A DNA stretch of 64,000 nucleotides from Microcoleus sp. CAWBG506. Lineage in GTDB: Bacteria > Cyanobacteriota > Cyanobacteriia > Cyanobacteriales > Microcoleaceae. Positions 17,091 to 25,355 of the stretch are shown here, in pieces. The stretch spans positions 90,020 through 154,019 of the forward strand of contig JAHREW010000012.1 of the NCBI GenBank assembly GCA_020883125.1, given 5' to 3'. Both the position numbers and the translations under genes were made by a program. Below the pieces are notes generated by a model that worked only from the letters and a program-made list of their open reading frames with translations, made no database searches and was not told the origin of the DNA. The first letter of the stretch is position 1; each line of letters begins with the position of its first letter.

Positions 17091-17900
17091 CTATTTTCCT
17101 AGTTTACAAATTTTCCTTGTTTTCTGCGGTCGTTTCCGATCTAATGCGTAATCTGACTTAACTATCAATGGAATAAAGCTCCATCGACCATCAGATGCGT
17201 TCAAGTTAAGACATGAGTCTGGCTCTATATATTGTACACCATGTGGTAGACGAGGACTAAATATTATAATATCGCCAATACCTGTTTGTCCATCTAAGTA
17301 AGTCTCATTATCTTGTTTAGGATGTCTAGCATAAAAACCACCAGACTGATAATCTTCTCCATATTCTGAAGCTACCACAGCTATTTGCACTTTAGAAAAA
17401 ACTGTTAAAGGATCGGTATGTTCTTCTAGGTATCCTCCTCCTCTGGGATACTGAAAGACAACAATACGGGAGATTATATCTTGAAAAGAGTTGGTTTGAG
17501 ATTGGTTCTCCCCTACGTTTGTAGACAAAATATTCTTAATCTCAAACAATTCTTTAAAAGCGGAAAATAAATACCAATTCTTGTTCCAATTATGAAAGTA
17601 GTAGGCTTTGATTAATTTATCAATATTTGCGGTTGGATTACTTGTATGAATTCTCCAATAGTCAGGACATCCATCAACGCAGGAGTATATACCTTGCGCC
17701 ATTGTTTGAGACAGATTTAAAATTTCATATCTCAGAGACAAAATAAGTTCTTTAGAATAGAAATTTTTAATTATGTAAAGTTCATAATTTTCAATTGAAT
17801 CAATAAGATAAGTGAGATTCCTCTCCAGATACAAAATAAAACTATTTTTATCAATAATTTTTATCCCTAAATTTTCAATATTTTTTTCTATCAAGACCAT
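17091..17900 (-). CDS. 2-oxoglutarate/Fe(II)-dependent oxygenase
   Basis: A 269-residue double-stranded beta-helix oxygenase. The predicted iron ligands are H161-x-D163 (EEHTDPL) and H220 (RLPHGV), and R239 (DGRWSFIPL) would bind 2-oxoglutarate. A perfect GGAGG lies 7-8 bases before the ATG at 17900. The family hydroxylates, desaturates or cyclises small molecules. The 5' end of this gene and its ribosome binding site are duplicated on the other side of the aminotransferase gene (19318-19396), so that gene was inserted immediately upstream. Confidence 0.8.
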   Translation of the reverse strand: MVLIEKNIENLGIKIIDKNSFILYLERNLTYLIDSIENYELYIIKNFYSKELILSLRYEILNLSQTMAQGIYSCVDGCPDYWRIHTSNPTANIDKLIKAYYFHNWNKNWYLFSAFKELFEIKNILSTNVGENQSQTNSFQDIISRIVVFQYPRGGGYLEEHTDPLTVFSKVQIAVVASEYGEDYQSGGFYARHPKQDNETYLDGQTGIGDIIIFSPRLPHGVQYIEPDSCLNLNASDGRWSFIPLIVKSDYALDRKRPQKTRKICKLGK

Positions 17901-17935
17901 AATTTACCTCCGGCTGATGTGATTTGAGATACCTC
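17850..17935. repeat. Direct repeat, copy A (oxygenase start region)
   Basis: About 80 bases covering the first ~15 codons, ATG and GGAGG of the oxygenase plus a remnant of the 3' end of the 322-aa glycosyltransferase-like gene (frame reading ITSAGGKLWS-stop). It matches 19318-19396 with scattered differences. The two copies bracket the aminotransferase gene. Confidence 0.65.
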
Positions 17936-17958
17936 AAAACATTATACACTATTTTGAC

Positions 17959-19182
17959 TTACTTTCTAGCTAAAGTCTCAATAGCAGAAGCAATGTAATC
18001 GATATGTTCATCGGTATAGGCTTCATTACAAGGTAATACCAGCACCTTGTCTAAGCCTTCAAAAGTTCCTGGAAACTTCTCATAGCTATAATTTAAGGCG
18101 TCTGGTTTAGCCAAAGTAAAAGGAAAGCGAGAATTACCAAAAGTCCGTTGCTTTTCAAATATTTCACGTTGAAAAGCCGGTTTTTGAATATAACGAGGGG
18201 ATGAGAAAATTCCTTTTTCTTCTTTCAATTGCTTGGCTAGTCCTACAGCACCGCCTCTAATCAGATCACTATCAACCCGCAGACAGTATTTCCAGTAGAC
18301 ATGAGTATTCCGAGGGTCAATATAGGGGGTTTCAATCCCAGCAATGCCTTGTAATTTATGGGTTAGTTTGGCAGCAGCACTCTGCCGAAGTTTAACGATA
18401 TCTGGTAGCTTAGACAGTTGCCCACAAGCGACTGCCCCTTGTAGTTCACTCATCCGATAATTTAGGGCTAAGAAGTAATGATCAGGGTTAGGATCTTCAT
18501 AGCCTAAAGCTTTGTTAATGTAAAGAAAAAGCCGTCGTGCCAAGGCTTCATTATTGGTGATAAGCAGTCCCCCTTCGCCGGTTGTAATATGTTTGCCCTG
18601 CTGTAAGCTAAAACAGCCTATCTCTCCCCATGTACCCACATATTGTCCATGATGTTGAGCCAGAAAACTTTGGGCACTATCTTCAATCACGGGCAGATTA
18701 TAGGCTTTTGCCAGTTTGCAAATTTCTGTCATATTACAGGGATTACCAAACAAATGAGTAACAATAATGCCCTTAGTGCGTTCATTTAAACAGGGTTTGA
18801 TCGTTTCGGCGGTGACATTCCAAGTTTTTGGATCAACATCGGCAAAGCGAGGGATAGCTCCTTGATAGAGGATAGGGGTTAAAGCCCCCATATCTGTGAT
18901 GGCAGTAGTGACAATTTCGTCACCAGGCTCCGGATCGATAGCAGCGATCGCCGTATGAATAGCCGCTGTTCCTGAAGAACAAGCATAGGCATATTTAACT
19001 CCGAGGAGTTGGGCAAAGTCTTTTTCAAGTTGCTTGACCCAAGTGCCTTTTGTACTGGTGAGAGTGCCACTGACAATAGCGGATATTACTCGGTCAATTT
19101 CTTCCTGACCTAGCGTTCGTCCGGTTGCGTCTTGATCGGAGGGGAGTTTAATGATCAATTTATTGGATATATAGGAGTCCAT
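17959..19182 (-). CDS. PLP-dependent DegT/DnrJ/EryC1/StrS aminotransferase
   Basis: A 407-residue sugar/cyclitol aminotransferase. SSGTAAIHTA binds the cofactor phosphate, VIEDSAQSF holds the ring-contacting Asp, and SLQQGKHITTGEGG carries the Schiff-base lysine K197. The family converts keto-sugars or keto-cyclitols to amino derivatives in nucleotide sugar and aminoglycoside pathways. It is more GC-rich than its neighbours and has the only HIP1 octamer (18944-18951) that I found in the whole operon. It is bracketed by an ~80-base direct duplication, so it looks inserted later from cyanobacterial DNA. It may also be a glutamine-dependent scyllo-inosose type enzyme; the substrate is not determinable here. 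Confidence 0.85.
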   Translation of the reverse strand: MDSYISNKLIIKLPSDQDATGRTLGQEEIDRVISAIVSGTLTSTKGTWVKQLEKDFAQLLGVKYAYACSSGTAAIHTAIAAIDPEPGDEIVTTAITDMGALTPILYQGAIPRFADVDPKTWNVTAETIKPCLNERTKGIIVTHLFGNPCNMTEICKLAKAYNLPVIEDSAQSFLAQHHGQYVGTWGEIGCFSLQQGKHITTGEGGLLITNNEALARRLFLYINKALGYEDPNPDHYFLALNYRMSELQGAVACGQLSKLPDIVKLRQSAAAKLTHKLQGIAGIETPYIDPRNTHVYWKYCLRVDSDLIRGGAVGLAKQLKEEKGIFSSPRYIQKPAFQREIFEKQRTFGNSRFPFTLAKPDALNYSYEKFPGTFEGLDKVLVLPCNEAYTDEHIDYIASAIETLARK

Positions 19183-19317
19183 TTAATTTTAAACCTGTGA
19201 TGAGACTAAAGATTAGCTTTTAATTATAGATTAATTTCGATCTATATCAAAAATATCTTCAAAACACAATAAATTGTAAAAAACGGGATTGTTTTAGCTA
19301 AAGCCAGAGTTATCAGG

Positions 19318-19396
19318 ATCTTTATTCCTAAATTCTCATCTTTTTAACTATAAAGACCATAACTTACCTCCGGCTGATCTGATCTGATAATCCTCA
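19318..19396 (-). pseudogene. Direct repeat, copy B: orphan start of the oxygenase gene
   Basis: On the minus strand this holds GCCGGAGGTAAGTTATGGTC, nearly identical to the oxygenase RBS and start. It then reads MVFIVKKMRI-stop, compared with MVLIEKNIEN in the intact gene; after a frame slip the bases for NLGIK are still recognisable. It overlaps the 3' end of the 322-aa gene, whose last residues (SAGGKLWSL) are this RBS read in another frame. Confidence 0.65.
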
Positions 19397-20316
19397 ATAT
19401 ATTTTTCATTTCTTATTAACGATATCAAATAATAAATTAATCTTTGAGGGTTTTGTGTTTTATGAAACCACTCTATTCCCGCCTTTCTTATTTTAAAGGA
19501 AGTATCTACATTCTCTAGCACAAACGTAGATACTTTTAAGAGTTCAGTCATATTGCTAAAGTAAAGAATCTCATGATAATTGATTGGTGGTTTTTCTAGA
19601 ACAAACATAGATCTTTGCTGACATAAGCATAAACCACCACTTAAAAATATCTCTGAAAAACGATATGTACTATTCTGATTTCCCGGAAAATCTAAACATG
19701 CTAGAGAAAATCTAAGTAGAGATGAATAATCTTTTGGATTAAGCCCGCAAGTAACTGTTATACGTTCACCAAGAACTGATTTTAATGCTTCAAGATAGAC
19801 AAGCCTCTCCCCCCATACAGCCCCAGCGAAACAAATCATATTTGAGTCTTGAAAAGTATTATCATATCGTCTATATGGTTGATTTAAAATATTTAATTGT
19901 TCAATGAGTCTATCTGATGGGAAAAATGGTAACGGAAAACATTTGATCTTTGAATTTATCAATGAGATAAAAAAGTCTGAGAATTGCTCTTGCCCTATCA
20001 TCGGTGAAAGATAGATTACACTAGCAGAAGTTTTTGATTGAATCATCTGAACAGCATCAATTCCCATAGGACCTTTTAAGTCAACCATAAAAATTGAGTT
20101 ATTGATATTTAAACTCTCATTACGAATTAAATTAATTGCTTTGCCGTAAGGAGGTATAAAAATAATATCATCGGTTTCAACACTATGTAAATATGCAGAA
20201 ACTTCACTACTAGCGTCATAGAAATCAATATCTGCTTCTTGACACCCTAATTTTAAATATACCTTAAAGCAGCGGTACTGCTCTATGCGAATATCAATTA
20301 AGTCTATAAAACGCAT
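19348..20316 (-). CDS. Glycosyltransferase-like protein (GT-B, CgeB-like)
   Basis: A 322-residue protein with a C-terminal half that looks like a GT-B donor domain: ICFAGAVWGERLVYLEALKS, then LACLDFPGNQNSTYRFSEIFLSGGLCLCQQ, reminiscent of the CgeB/GT1-type motif where a conserved acidic residue contacts the sugar nucleotide. The N-terminal half is divergent. It lies 16 bases downstream of the beta-propeller gene. Its 3' end overlaps the duplicated oxygenase start; originally it must have overlapped the real oxygenase gene by a few bases. Function is inferred and weaker than for the two GT-A enzymes. Confidence 0.6.
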   Translation of the reverse strand: MRFIDLIDIRIEQYRCFKVYLKLGCQEADIDFYDASSEVSAYLHSVETDDIIFIPPYGKAINLIRNESLNINNSIFMVDLKGPMGIDAVQMIQSKTSASVIYLSPMIGQEQFSDFFISLINSKIKCFPLPFFPSDRLIEQLNILNQPYRRYDNTFQDSNMICFAGAVWGERLVYLEALKSVLGERITVTCGLNPKDYSSLLRFSLACLDFPGNQNSTYRFSEIFLSGGLCLCQQRSMFVLEKPPINYHEILYFSNMTELLKVSTFVLENVDTSFKIRKAGIEWFHKTQNPQRLIYYLISLIRNEKYIEDYQIRSAGGKLWSL

Positions 20317-20332
20317 TTCTTTTCTTACTTCC

Positions 20333-21214
20333 TTACTGTATCGCTACTTCAATATCAAATGGTGCTTGTTCATCCATTTTGAAGAGCCATATAAGCTCTT
20401 TACTTAATTTATCAATCTTAGCAATATATCCTGAAGAATCAAAATTATTAGTTCTGTCTTTTTCAGCAGTAAATATTATTTGATTACCTAAAGGTTTAGC
20501 AGAGCGAGTCCAAGAAGAATATGGAGCTAAGTATTCCCATGTTTGAACTCCTGATTCTTTGGCAAAAACTTTAATCATTGATTCTTGTGAGCTACAAACA
20601 TATATTTCATTGCCTATGGGATAAGAAGAATGAGTTTGTATTCCTGTTTTACTATATTTTTGTGCTACTTCATTCTTTATTGGATCAACTAAGATGATAT
20701 CACCTGTATGAAATAGACAGCAAAATAGAACCAGTCTATTTTGGAATAATCCTGGATAAGCACAGTTAATATGAGTCCAATCGTCACTTGCTGATACACG
20801 GACAAATGCTCGTCTGTCTTTATATTCTAGTTTCTTCGGTTTCCCGATATAACTAGCTGAATCAAATAAGCGCTCAATAATTAAAGATTGTTTCCTCTCA
20901 TCCAATCTACAAAAGATTAGTTCATCATATCCAGTATTAGCAATTACGAAATAATCTTTTTCAATTAAATCTACAGAATGAACATTAGATAATCTTTCAA
21001 GAGAAAAGCTTGCTATTATCCGAGATAAATTGGGTTCGACAAAATGAACACCATAAGTTGTAGAAATTAAATATTTGTCTTCCAAGGCACGAACAGAGTG
21101 GAGAATATCAAACTTATTTATCCCCTCAATCATTAATGTTTTTTCTATACTTTGTGTGTCTTCATTAAAGAGAATTAACTCATTTGTTCTAAGACAAGAA
21201 ATAATAAATCTCAT
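20333..21214 (-). CDS. Beta-propeller-like protein of unknown function
   Basis: A roughly 293-residue protein made of repeated four-stranded patterns (FIISCLRTNELILFN, YLISTTYGVHFVEP, YFVIANTGYDELIF, LVLFCCLFHTGDIILVDP, EIYVCSSQESMIKVF, IIFTAEKDR). No signal peptide is present. The start at 21214 is set by GGGAGAGAG just upstream of ATG. Histidines and acids (DDWTHINCAYP, QTHSSYP) recur at equivalent points of the repeats, as in metal-dependent propeller lyases or epimerases, but no catalytic family is certain. It lies between a radical SAM and a glycosyltransferase gene and may be the scaffold or an epimerase/lyase of the pathway. Confidence 0.6.
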   Translation of the reverse strand: MRFIISCLRTNELILFNEDTQSIEKTLMIEGINKFDILHSVRALEDKYLISTTYGVHFVEPNLSRIIASFSLERLSNVHSVDLIEKDYFVIANTGYDELIFCRLDERKQSLIIERLFDSASYIGKPKKLEYKDRRAFVRVSASDDWTHINCAYPGLFQNRLVLFCCLFHTGDIILVDPIKNEVAQKYSKTGIQTHSSYPIGNEIYVCSSQESMIKVFAKESGVQTWEYLAPYSSWTRSAKPLGNQIIFTAEKDRTNNFDSSGYIAKIDKLSKELIWLFKMDEQAPFDIEVAIQ

Positions 21215-21256
21215 ACTCTCTCCCAATATAGTAAAATAGCAAAATACAGGTGCAAA

Positions 21257-22114
21257 TCAATCTATTTTTGCCCTGTGTTGCCAGGCATGAAAGCTACATC
21301 CTGAACATAATGGTGAAAGCACCCATTGTCCTTTTGCATGAAACGAACGATACTGTAACATTATATTGGATATCCACAGGTCTATAAAAGAGCTAACTTT
21401 AAGGTCTCCAATAATATATTTTTTGTGAGATTCATACTCAGGATATATGTTGAGACACATCTTCAATAAACCTTGATAACTGATGGCAGCCATTTTTTGT
21501 GTAGCATAACAAGGGACTGTTCTATGTTGTCTATAAATATCTGAAATAGTTCCTCCACGATAGTTAAACTCCTTAGTAGTTCGATTGATGACTTCTATAG
21601 TAAGTCCCCCTTGTACCGAAATAGCAGCAAATCCCTGCCAAGTTTCAACTATTGTCCACTGAAAAGATTTGTTTATTCCTTTTTGAATTAGCCAATTTAA
21701 AATTATTTCAATAGACTTATCTTTTGCACAAGATTCATCATAAGCTTTATTTGGATATAAACTGACCTTTATTAGGTTAAGACCTACTTCTCTAAGATTA
21801 TTAATGGTTTGACCATTCAAATAATCACCATTCGTAAAAATTTTTTGAAAGCTGTTTGGTAGAAATTCTCTAAGAGCTTTTAGCTCTTCCAAAATTCTAG
21901 GATTGGCTAACGGCTCGTTGTAATTGTGAAGTGCCACCTTGCCTTCATATTGAAGAGTCTTTAACTCCGCTAAAATCTTAATAAATAGATGCCAAGGCAT
22001 TAATTCTTGATTTATGCGTGATTTTGTTGTACTGTTAGGACACCAATCGCATAACCGATTGCAATATCTCGATGTTTCTATTTCAATCGACTCTGGTAAC
22101 AGAATTAAGCTCAT
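21257..22114 (-). CDS. Radical SAM protein resembling BtrN-type dehydrogenases
   Basis: A 285-residue protein. C18-NRL-C22-DW-C25 followed by PNS is the radical SAM motif. LHNYNEPLANP, IFTNGDYLN and a C-terminal twitch/SPASM set (VPCYATQKMAA, LLKMCLN, IIGDL, SPLCSGCSFHA) follow in the same order as I remember for BtrN, the radical SAM dehydrogenase of 2-deoxy-scyllo-inosamine in butirosin biosynthesis. The length is also similar (BtrN about 250). Its start overlaps the stop of the 423-aa radical SAM gene by 4 bases (ATGA). If the resemblance holds, it would oxidise a secondary alcohol of an amino-cyclitol or sugar. Confidence 0.75.
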   Translation of the reverse strand: MSLILLPESIEIETSRYCNRLCDWCPNSTTKSRINQELMPWHLFIKILAELKTLQYEGKVALHNYNEPLANPRILEELKALREFLPNSFQKIFTNGDYLNGQTINNLREVGLNLIKVSLYPNKAYDESCAKDKSIEIILNWLIQKGINKSFQWTIVETWQGFAAISVQGGLTIEVINRTTKEFNYRGGTISDIYRQHRTVPCYATQKMAAISYQGLLKMCLNIYPEYESHKKYIIGDLKVSSFIDLWISNIMLQYRSFHAKGQWVLSPLCSGCSFHAWQHRAKID

Positions 22115-23382
22115 AAAGTAGTCTCTTTTACTAAACTTTCACCTTGATCGCTATGATTTTGCTTACACCCGGAAATCTTTTGAATGCTTTGATCCATATC
22201 TGAATTTAAAAAGAATGTGGAAATGGAAGAGTAACGTTCATCACTAAAATCTTCATTAACTTTACCTATCCACGTACATAAATAGTTATCATGAACGCGG
22301 ATTCCTTCTTCACAGCCAATCTTGGGATCTTTAGGTAGGTTAGGTTCTTTACCATGTTCATTTACATACTCTTGCGGGCAGTAAGGATCTTTAGATTCTA
22401 GATTTCCGTAGACCAAAAAAGACCTAGCACTACACCCACCTCGACAAACTTCTAGATACTTACATCCTGATTCTTGACATGCAGAAGGAATGTATTTACG
22501 CCTATTTGCAAATGCTTGAAATTCCTGGCTTTCAACAATGTCAAAAATATCATCCTTCAGTAGGTCTCCTGTTTTAAAGTCATGCATATAAACGCATGGG
22601 TTTATGGGAACTCGACCATCGGCTGTCTTAGCATTAATTCTGAAAGATGATGTGCCACAAGGACAACCTTTAGACCCAGCTTCTGTGAATGCTGTTAAAC
22701 ATGATTCACCTAGAGTAATGCAATGTGTGCTGTTCATTAAAATTGAGAATCCTTCGTAAAACTGATCTCGGTTTGGCATTTCATCGAGCAACACTTTTTC
22801 AACGGGCTTCAATGTATTTACTCTGAACTCGCTACCTAAATGCTTAGTTAAAGCTAGATATGCAGAAAGGTGTTCCTCATTAAAATTCGCACGCATTCCA
22901 CATGCAATTACACTACAGTCTATCCCAATCTCCACAGAACGTTGTATAGCTTTAATAGTGCTTTTATAAAGTTTAACCCCTCTGTTGAGATCGTGTTCTT
23001 TCTCAAAGGGTGAATCAAGAGAAAAATCAATATCATTAATCATACGCAGTTCATTTGGATAGTGCTGATCCAAATATATAAAAGATATTCCATTCGTTGT
23101 TAAACCAACAGGAATATCTGCGTCATTAAGGGTTCTAATGATGTAAGGTAATATCGTCTCTTCTATATTAATTCCATGTGTATATATTGGTTCATTCCCC
23201 CCAAGATTAACAGTCTTAATACCTAATCGCTTCAATTGCTCTACAATACAATCAACGTCCTCTTTGGTGAGAAACTCTCTACTATCCTTACGGACTTTCC
23301 AACTGTAGCAATGCCCACAAGAGGCATTGCAATGATTTCCAACTGTCCAACCAATATTTTCAAACTGATGGCTTTTAATCAT
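22111..23382 (-). CDS. Radical SAM/SPASM protein, first gene of the operon
   Basis: A 423-residue protein. The radical SAM motif is C18-NAS-C22-GH-C25, the SAM-contact motif is NLGGNEP (59-65), and the SPASM cysteines are GCPCGTSS, INPCVYMHD, SACQESGCKYLEVCRGGCSA and DPYCPQEY. About 70 residues follow the SPASM domain and are not recognised. SPASM enzymes of this size modify peptides or oxidise small alcohols. No short peptide gene with an obvious leader was seen upstream, which argues against a RiPP precursor in this window. It overlaps the next gene by 4 bases and is preceded by a candidate promoter at 23430-23459. Confidence 0.8.
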   Translation of the reverse strand: MIKSHQFENIGWTVGNHCNASCGHCYSWKVRKDSREFLTKEDVDCIVEQLKRLGIKTVNLGGNEPIYTHGINIEETILPYIIRTLNDADIPVGLTTNGISFIYLDQHYPNELRMINDIDFSLDSPFEKEHDLNRGVKLYKSTIKAIQRSVEIGIDCSVIACGMRANFNEEHLSAYLALTKHLGSEFRVNTLKPVEKVLLDEMPNRDQFYEGFSILMNSTHCITLGESCLTAFTEAGSKGCPCGTSSFRINAKTADGRVPINPCVYMHDFKTGDLLKDDIFDIVESQEFQAFANRRKYIPSACQESGCKYLEVCRGGCSARSFLVYGNLESKDPYCPQEYVNEHGKEPNLPKDPKIGCEEGIRVHDNYLCTWIGKVNEDFSDERYSSISTFFLNSDMDQSIQKISGCKQNHSDQGESLVKETTL

Positions 23383-23429
23383 TTTTTGACTTGCAATAAG
23401 CTCAACAAAGTTTATTCCCCACGTATGTT

Positions 23430-23459
23430 ATCATAGATCATGTATTTTTTAATAGTCCA
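23430..23459 (-). promoter_or_regulatory. Candidate sigma-70-type promoter of the biosynthetic operon
   Basis: On the minus strand TGGACT (23454-23459) and TATGAT (23430-23435) are separated by 18 bases, a good -10 and a fair -35, about 48 bases upstream of the ATG at 23382. No other promoter-like gap of this size is seen within the operon except before the aminotransferase gene. Confidence 0.4.
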
Positions 23460-23590
23460 CACCTCAAGCTTGGCAGCCCTACTGGCGCTCTAGCTGAGAT
23501 TTAGATAATCACGCGCAGGCAAAATAATACAACCGCCCCCTAACTTCTAACAGTTAGCGAAGCGGTTAGTGCCAGTAAACGAGAGCCTCA

Positions 23591-24889
23591 TTATAAAGCC
23601 TGTTCGATCGCCCGCCGCGCCAATTCCACCTGTTCCACAGCATCCAGATAAGCTAGCGCTGCTGCATCCCAAACCACTTTTCTCTGCATCCTGTTCAAGA
23701 CGATTTTCCCAAACTCGTACACCGTGCCGAAGCTTTGCAGCCTGAGAATTCGCTCAGCTATTGAGCAAAAACTCGGCGTTGGGTTCAATATCGCCACTAC
23801 ATCTGAGTGAAGGAGCGACACCACCTCTGGGCCCATATCGACTTTCAAAGTCCCTCCAACCTCCACAATCCGGCCCCAAAATCCATTCCACTTCCTTTGG
23901 GCTATTTTTTCAGTAGGAATAAAAGGGATTTTGACAATAACCCACGAAGGAGCGCTGTCTGGACTAAAGCGCGTTTTGACTCCCTCGCCGGTAATTGGTT
24001 CGCAAGGAGTGCAAGTTTTACATTCTCCACCGCAATCGCCTTCTTGAACCCCCTCGCTACTAATGCTGCCCTCGGTTTTCTTCGAGGCGGAAGATTTTCT
24101 CAAAGCAGCCTTAATCAGAGCTTTAGCTTGTTTGGGGGTTTTCGCGGCTCCCGACGAGAGCGCCGCCAACGCCACTACTCGCTTGTCCTCCTGCATCGAA
24201 GCAAGTTGATACCCTACATCTATGCTGTGGTCATTAATAATGTCCAACCACTTTGCAGCCAATTCGGGGCGGTCTCTCTTGAGCTCGTCGGCAGCTTTGA
24301 CGGCAATGCGCCCTTTCCTGTAGTTCCTGCCGCATCCCAAGCCGACTATAGCCGCCACAATATTTTCCGTTAGTTCCATTTCCCTTGGAGTCAGGCCCAA
24401 ATCGATCGGGTTCAATGGAAAATTTTCCATCAGCGGTTGCTGGTTGTCCGACGGCGGCTTTGCTGAGCCAGCAGCTTCGTGGCGAGCTTTCTTGGCAGAA
24501 TGTCTGTTCCTCAGCTCTCTAGCTATAGGCTCCACAACAATTCCTTCCCGAATTCTCTGTACTGGACTTTGGTGGCGGTGGCGGTTTTCTGCCACCAAGA
24601 CGAAGAGCTCGTCATCTTCAGTCTGGAAGTGGCAGACAATAACTGGGACAGACTTCCAGCCCAGCGCTGCCAGCGCCCTCCACCGCCGATGGCCGCTGAC
24701 GATCGTGCCATCTGTTTTGACGGTCAGGGGTTGGACGTAGCGTTTGAGTTGGATCAACTCTACCAGGTCAGCAATACTTTCGGTGCTTCCGTAAATTTCC
24801 TCATTGCGAGGGTGAGGCTTGAGTTGGTCAAGACCAATATGCTGAATCGCGTCGCTGACTGAGAGCGACACAGTTTCATTTTTATTCAT
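23591..24889 (-). CDS. parB: ParB-family plasmid partition protein
   Basis: A 432-residue ParB/Spo0J-type protein. An N-terminal ParB nuclease/CTPase domain (IGLDQLKPHPRNEEIYG; SGHRRWRA at 65-72; ENRHRHQSPVQRIREG) is followed by a helical DNA-binding part (residues about 160-270). A roughly 150-residue extension follows with a cysteine cluster (GDCGGECKTCTPCE, about 290-303) that could bind metal and is not part of usual ParB. No parA lies in the window, so it may be an orphan or act with a distant partner. A 16-base palindrome inside the gene (24415-24430) recurs at 10259 and may be its site. It may also act as a transcriptional regulator. Confidence 0.75.
   Translation of the reverse strand: MNKNETVSLSVSDAIQHIGLDQLKPHPRNEEIYGSTESIADLVELIQLKRYVQPLTVKTDGTIVSGHRRWRALAALGWKSVPVIVCHFQTEDDELFVLVAENRHRHQSPVQRIREGIVVEPIARELRNRHSAKKARHEAAGSAKPPSDNQQPLMENFPLNPIDLGLTPREMELTENIVAAIVGLGCGRNYRKGRIAVKAADELKRDRPELAAKWLDIINDHSIDVGYQLASMQEDKRVVALAALSSGAAKTPKQAKALIKAALRKSSASKKTEGSISSEGVQEGDCGGECKTCTPCEPITGEGVKTRFSPDSAPSWVIVKIPFIPTEKIAQRKWNGFWGRIVEVGGTLKVDMGPEVVSLLHSDVVAILNPTPSFCSIAERILRLQSFGTVYEFGKIVLNRMQRKVVWDAAALAYLDAVEQVELARRAIEQAL
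24415..24430. promoter_or_regulatory. Candidate parS: palindrome ATGGAAAATTTTCCAT within parB
   Basis: A perfect 16-base palindrome encoding MENFP in the ParB frame; the same sequence, extended to 18 bases, lies at 10259-10276. ParB sites are commonly 16-base palindromes and often lie in or near parB. No experimental or sequence match to a known parS is claimed. Confidence 0.35.
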
Positions 24890-25217
24890 TTGGATAGCCC
24901 TGGTTGTTTATTTGGGGATTGGGGCTTTGTACCTTTGCCTGCTAAAACCAATAAGGTTTCCTAACAGAAAGCTGGGGTTATTTTTCTGTCGGGGCTGCGC
25001 GGGCTGTATCGGCAGGTCGCCTTCACTGTCAAAAGGTTCGCTGCTTTTACATTCTTAGAATAGCATATTTCTTAAACTAGCAATGCGCTACATTATGGTA
25101 TAAGAAAAGACTATTATGTTTAAAATCTTTTTTAATAATTATTGATTATTATGATAGCGCTTATGATAAAAATTGTACCAATAATTAAAATAAATTCTAC
25201 TCGATTAAATAACCGCC
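24890..25217. other. Non-coding region upstream of parB
   Basis: An AT-rich stretch without a supported gene; it should contain the parB promoter. I see no clear hairpin or repeat array. Confidence 0.3.
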
Positions 25218-25319
25218 ATGAAAGTAACAAAGCTGTTTATTAAACCTCAACACGTAGTGCCTCTCAAAGAATGCAATTCGCTTACCCTCCGGCGCGGTTG
25301 GGGGAGCGATTTGGAGTAA
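25218..25319 (+). pseudogene. Short open frame, possible MOSC-domain remnant
   Basis: A 33-residue frame, MKVTKLFIKPQHVVPLKECN and on to a stop. The pattern of KLFIKP, a basic/polar gap, SLTL and a Gly-rich end resembles the first strand pair of MOSC proteins, but the conserved GD step is absent. It could equally be a chance frame. No Shine-Dalgarno is present. Confidence 0.2.
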
Positions 25320-25355
25320 CTTTAGTTTAATTAAGAAGTTTTATAAAATTTTTGA

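Noticed and set aside
23383..23590. Search for a RiPP precursor peptide upstream of the first radical SAM gene
   Set aside because: No short frame with a leader or a Cys/Gly-rich core and RBS was found; the gap reads as promoter sequence.
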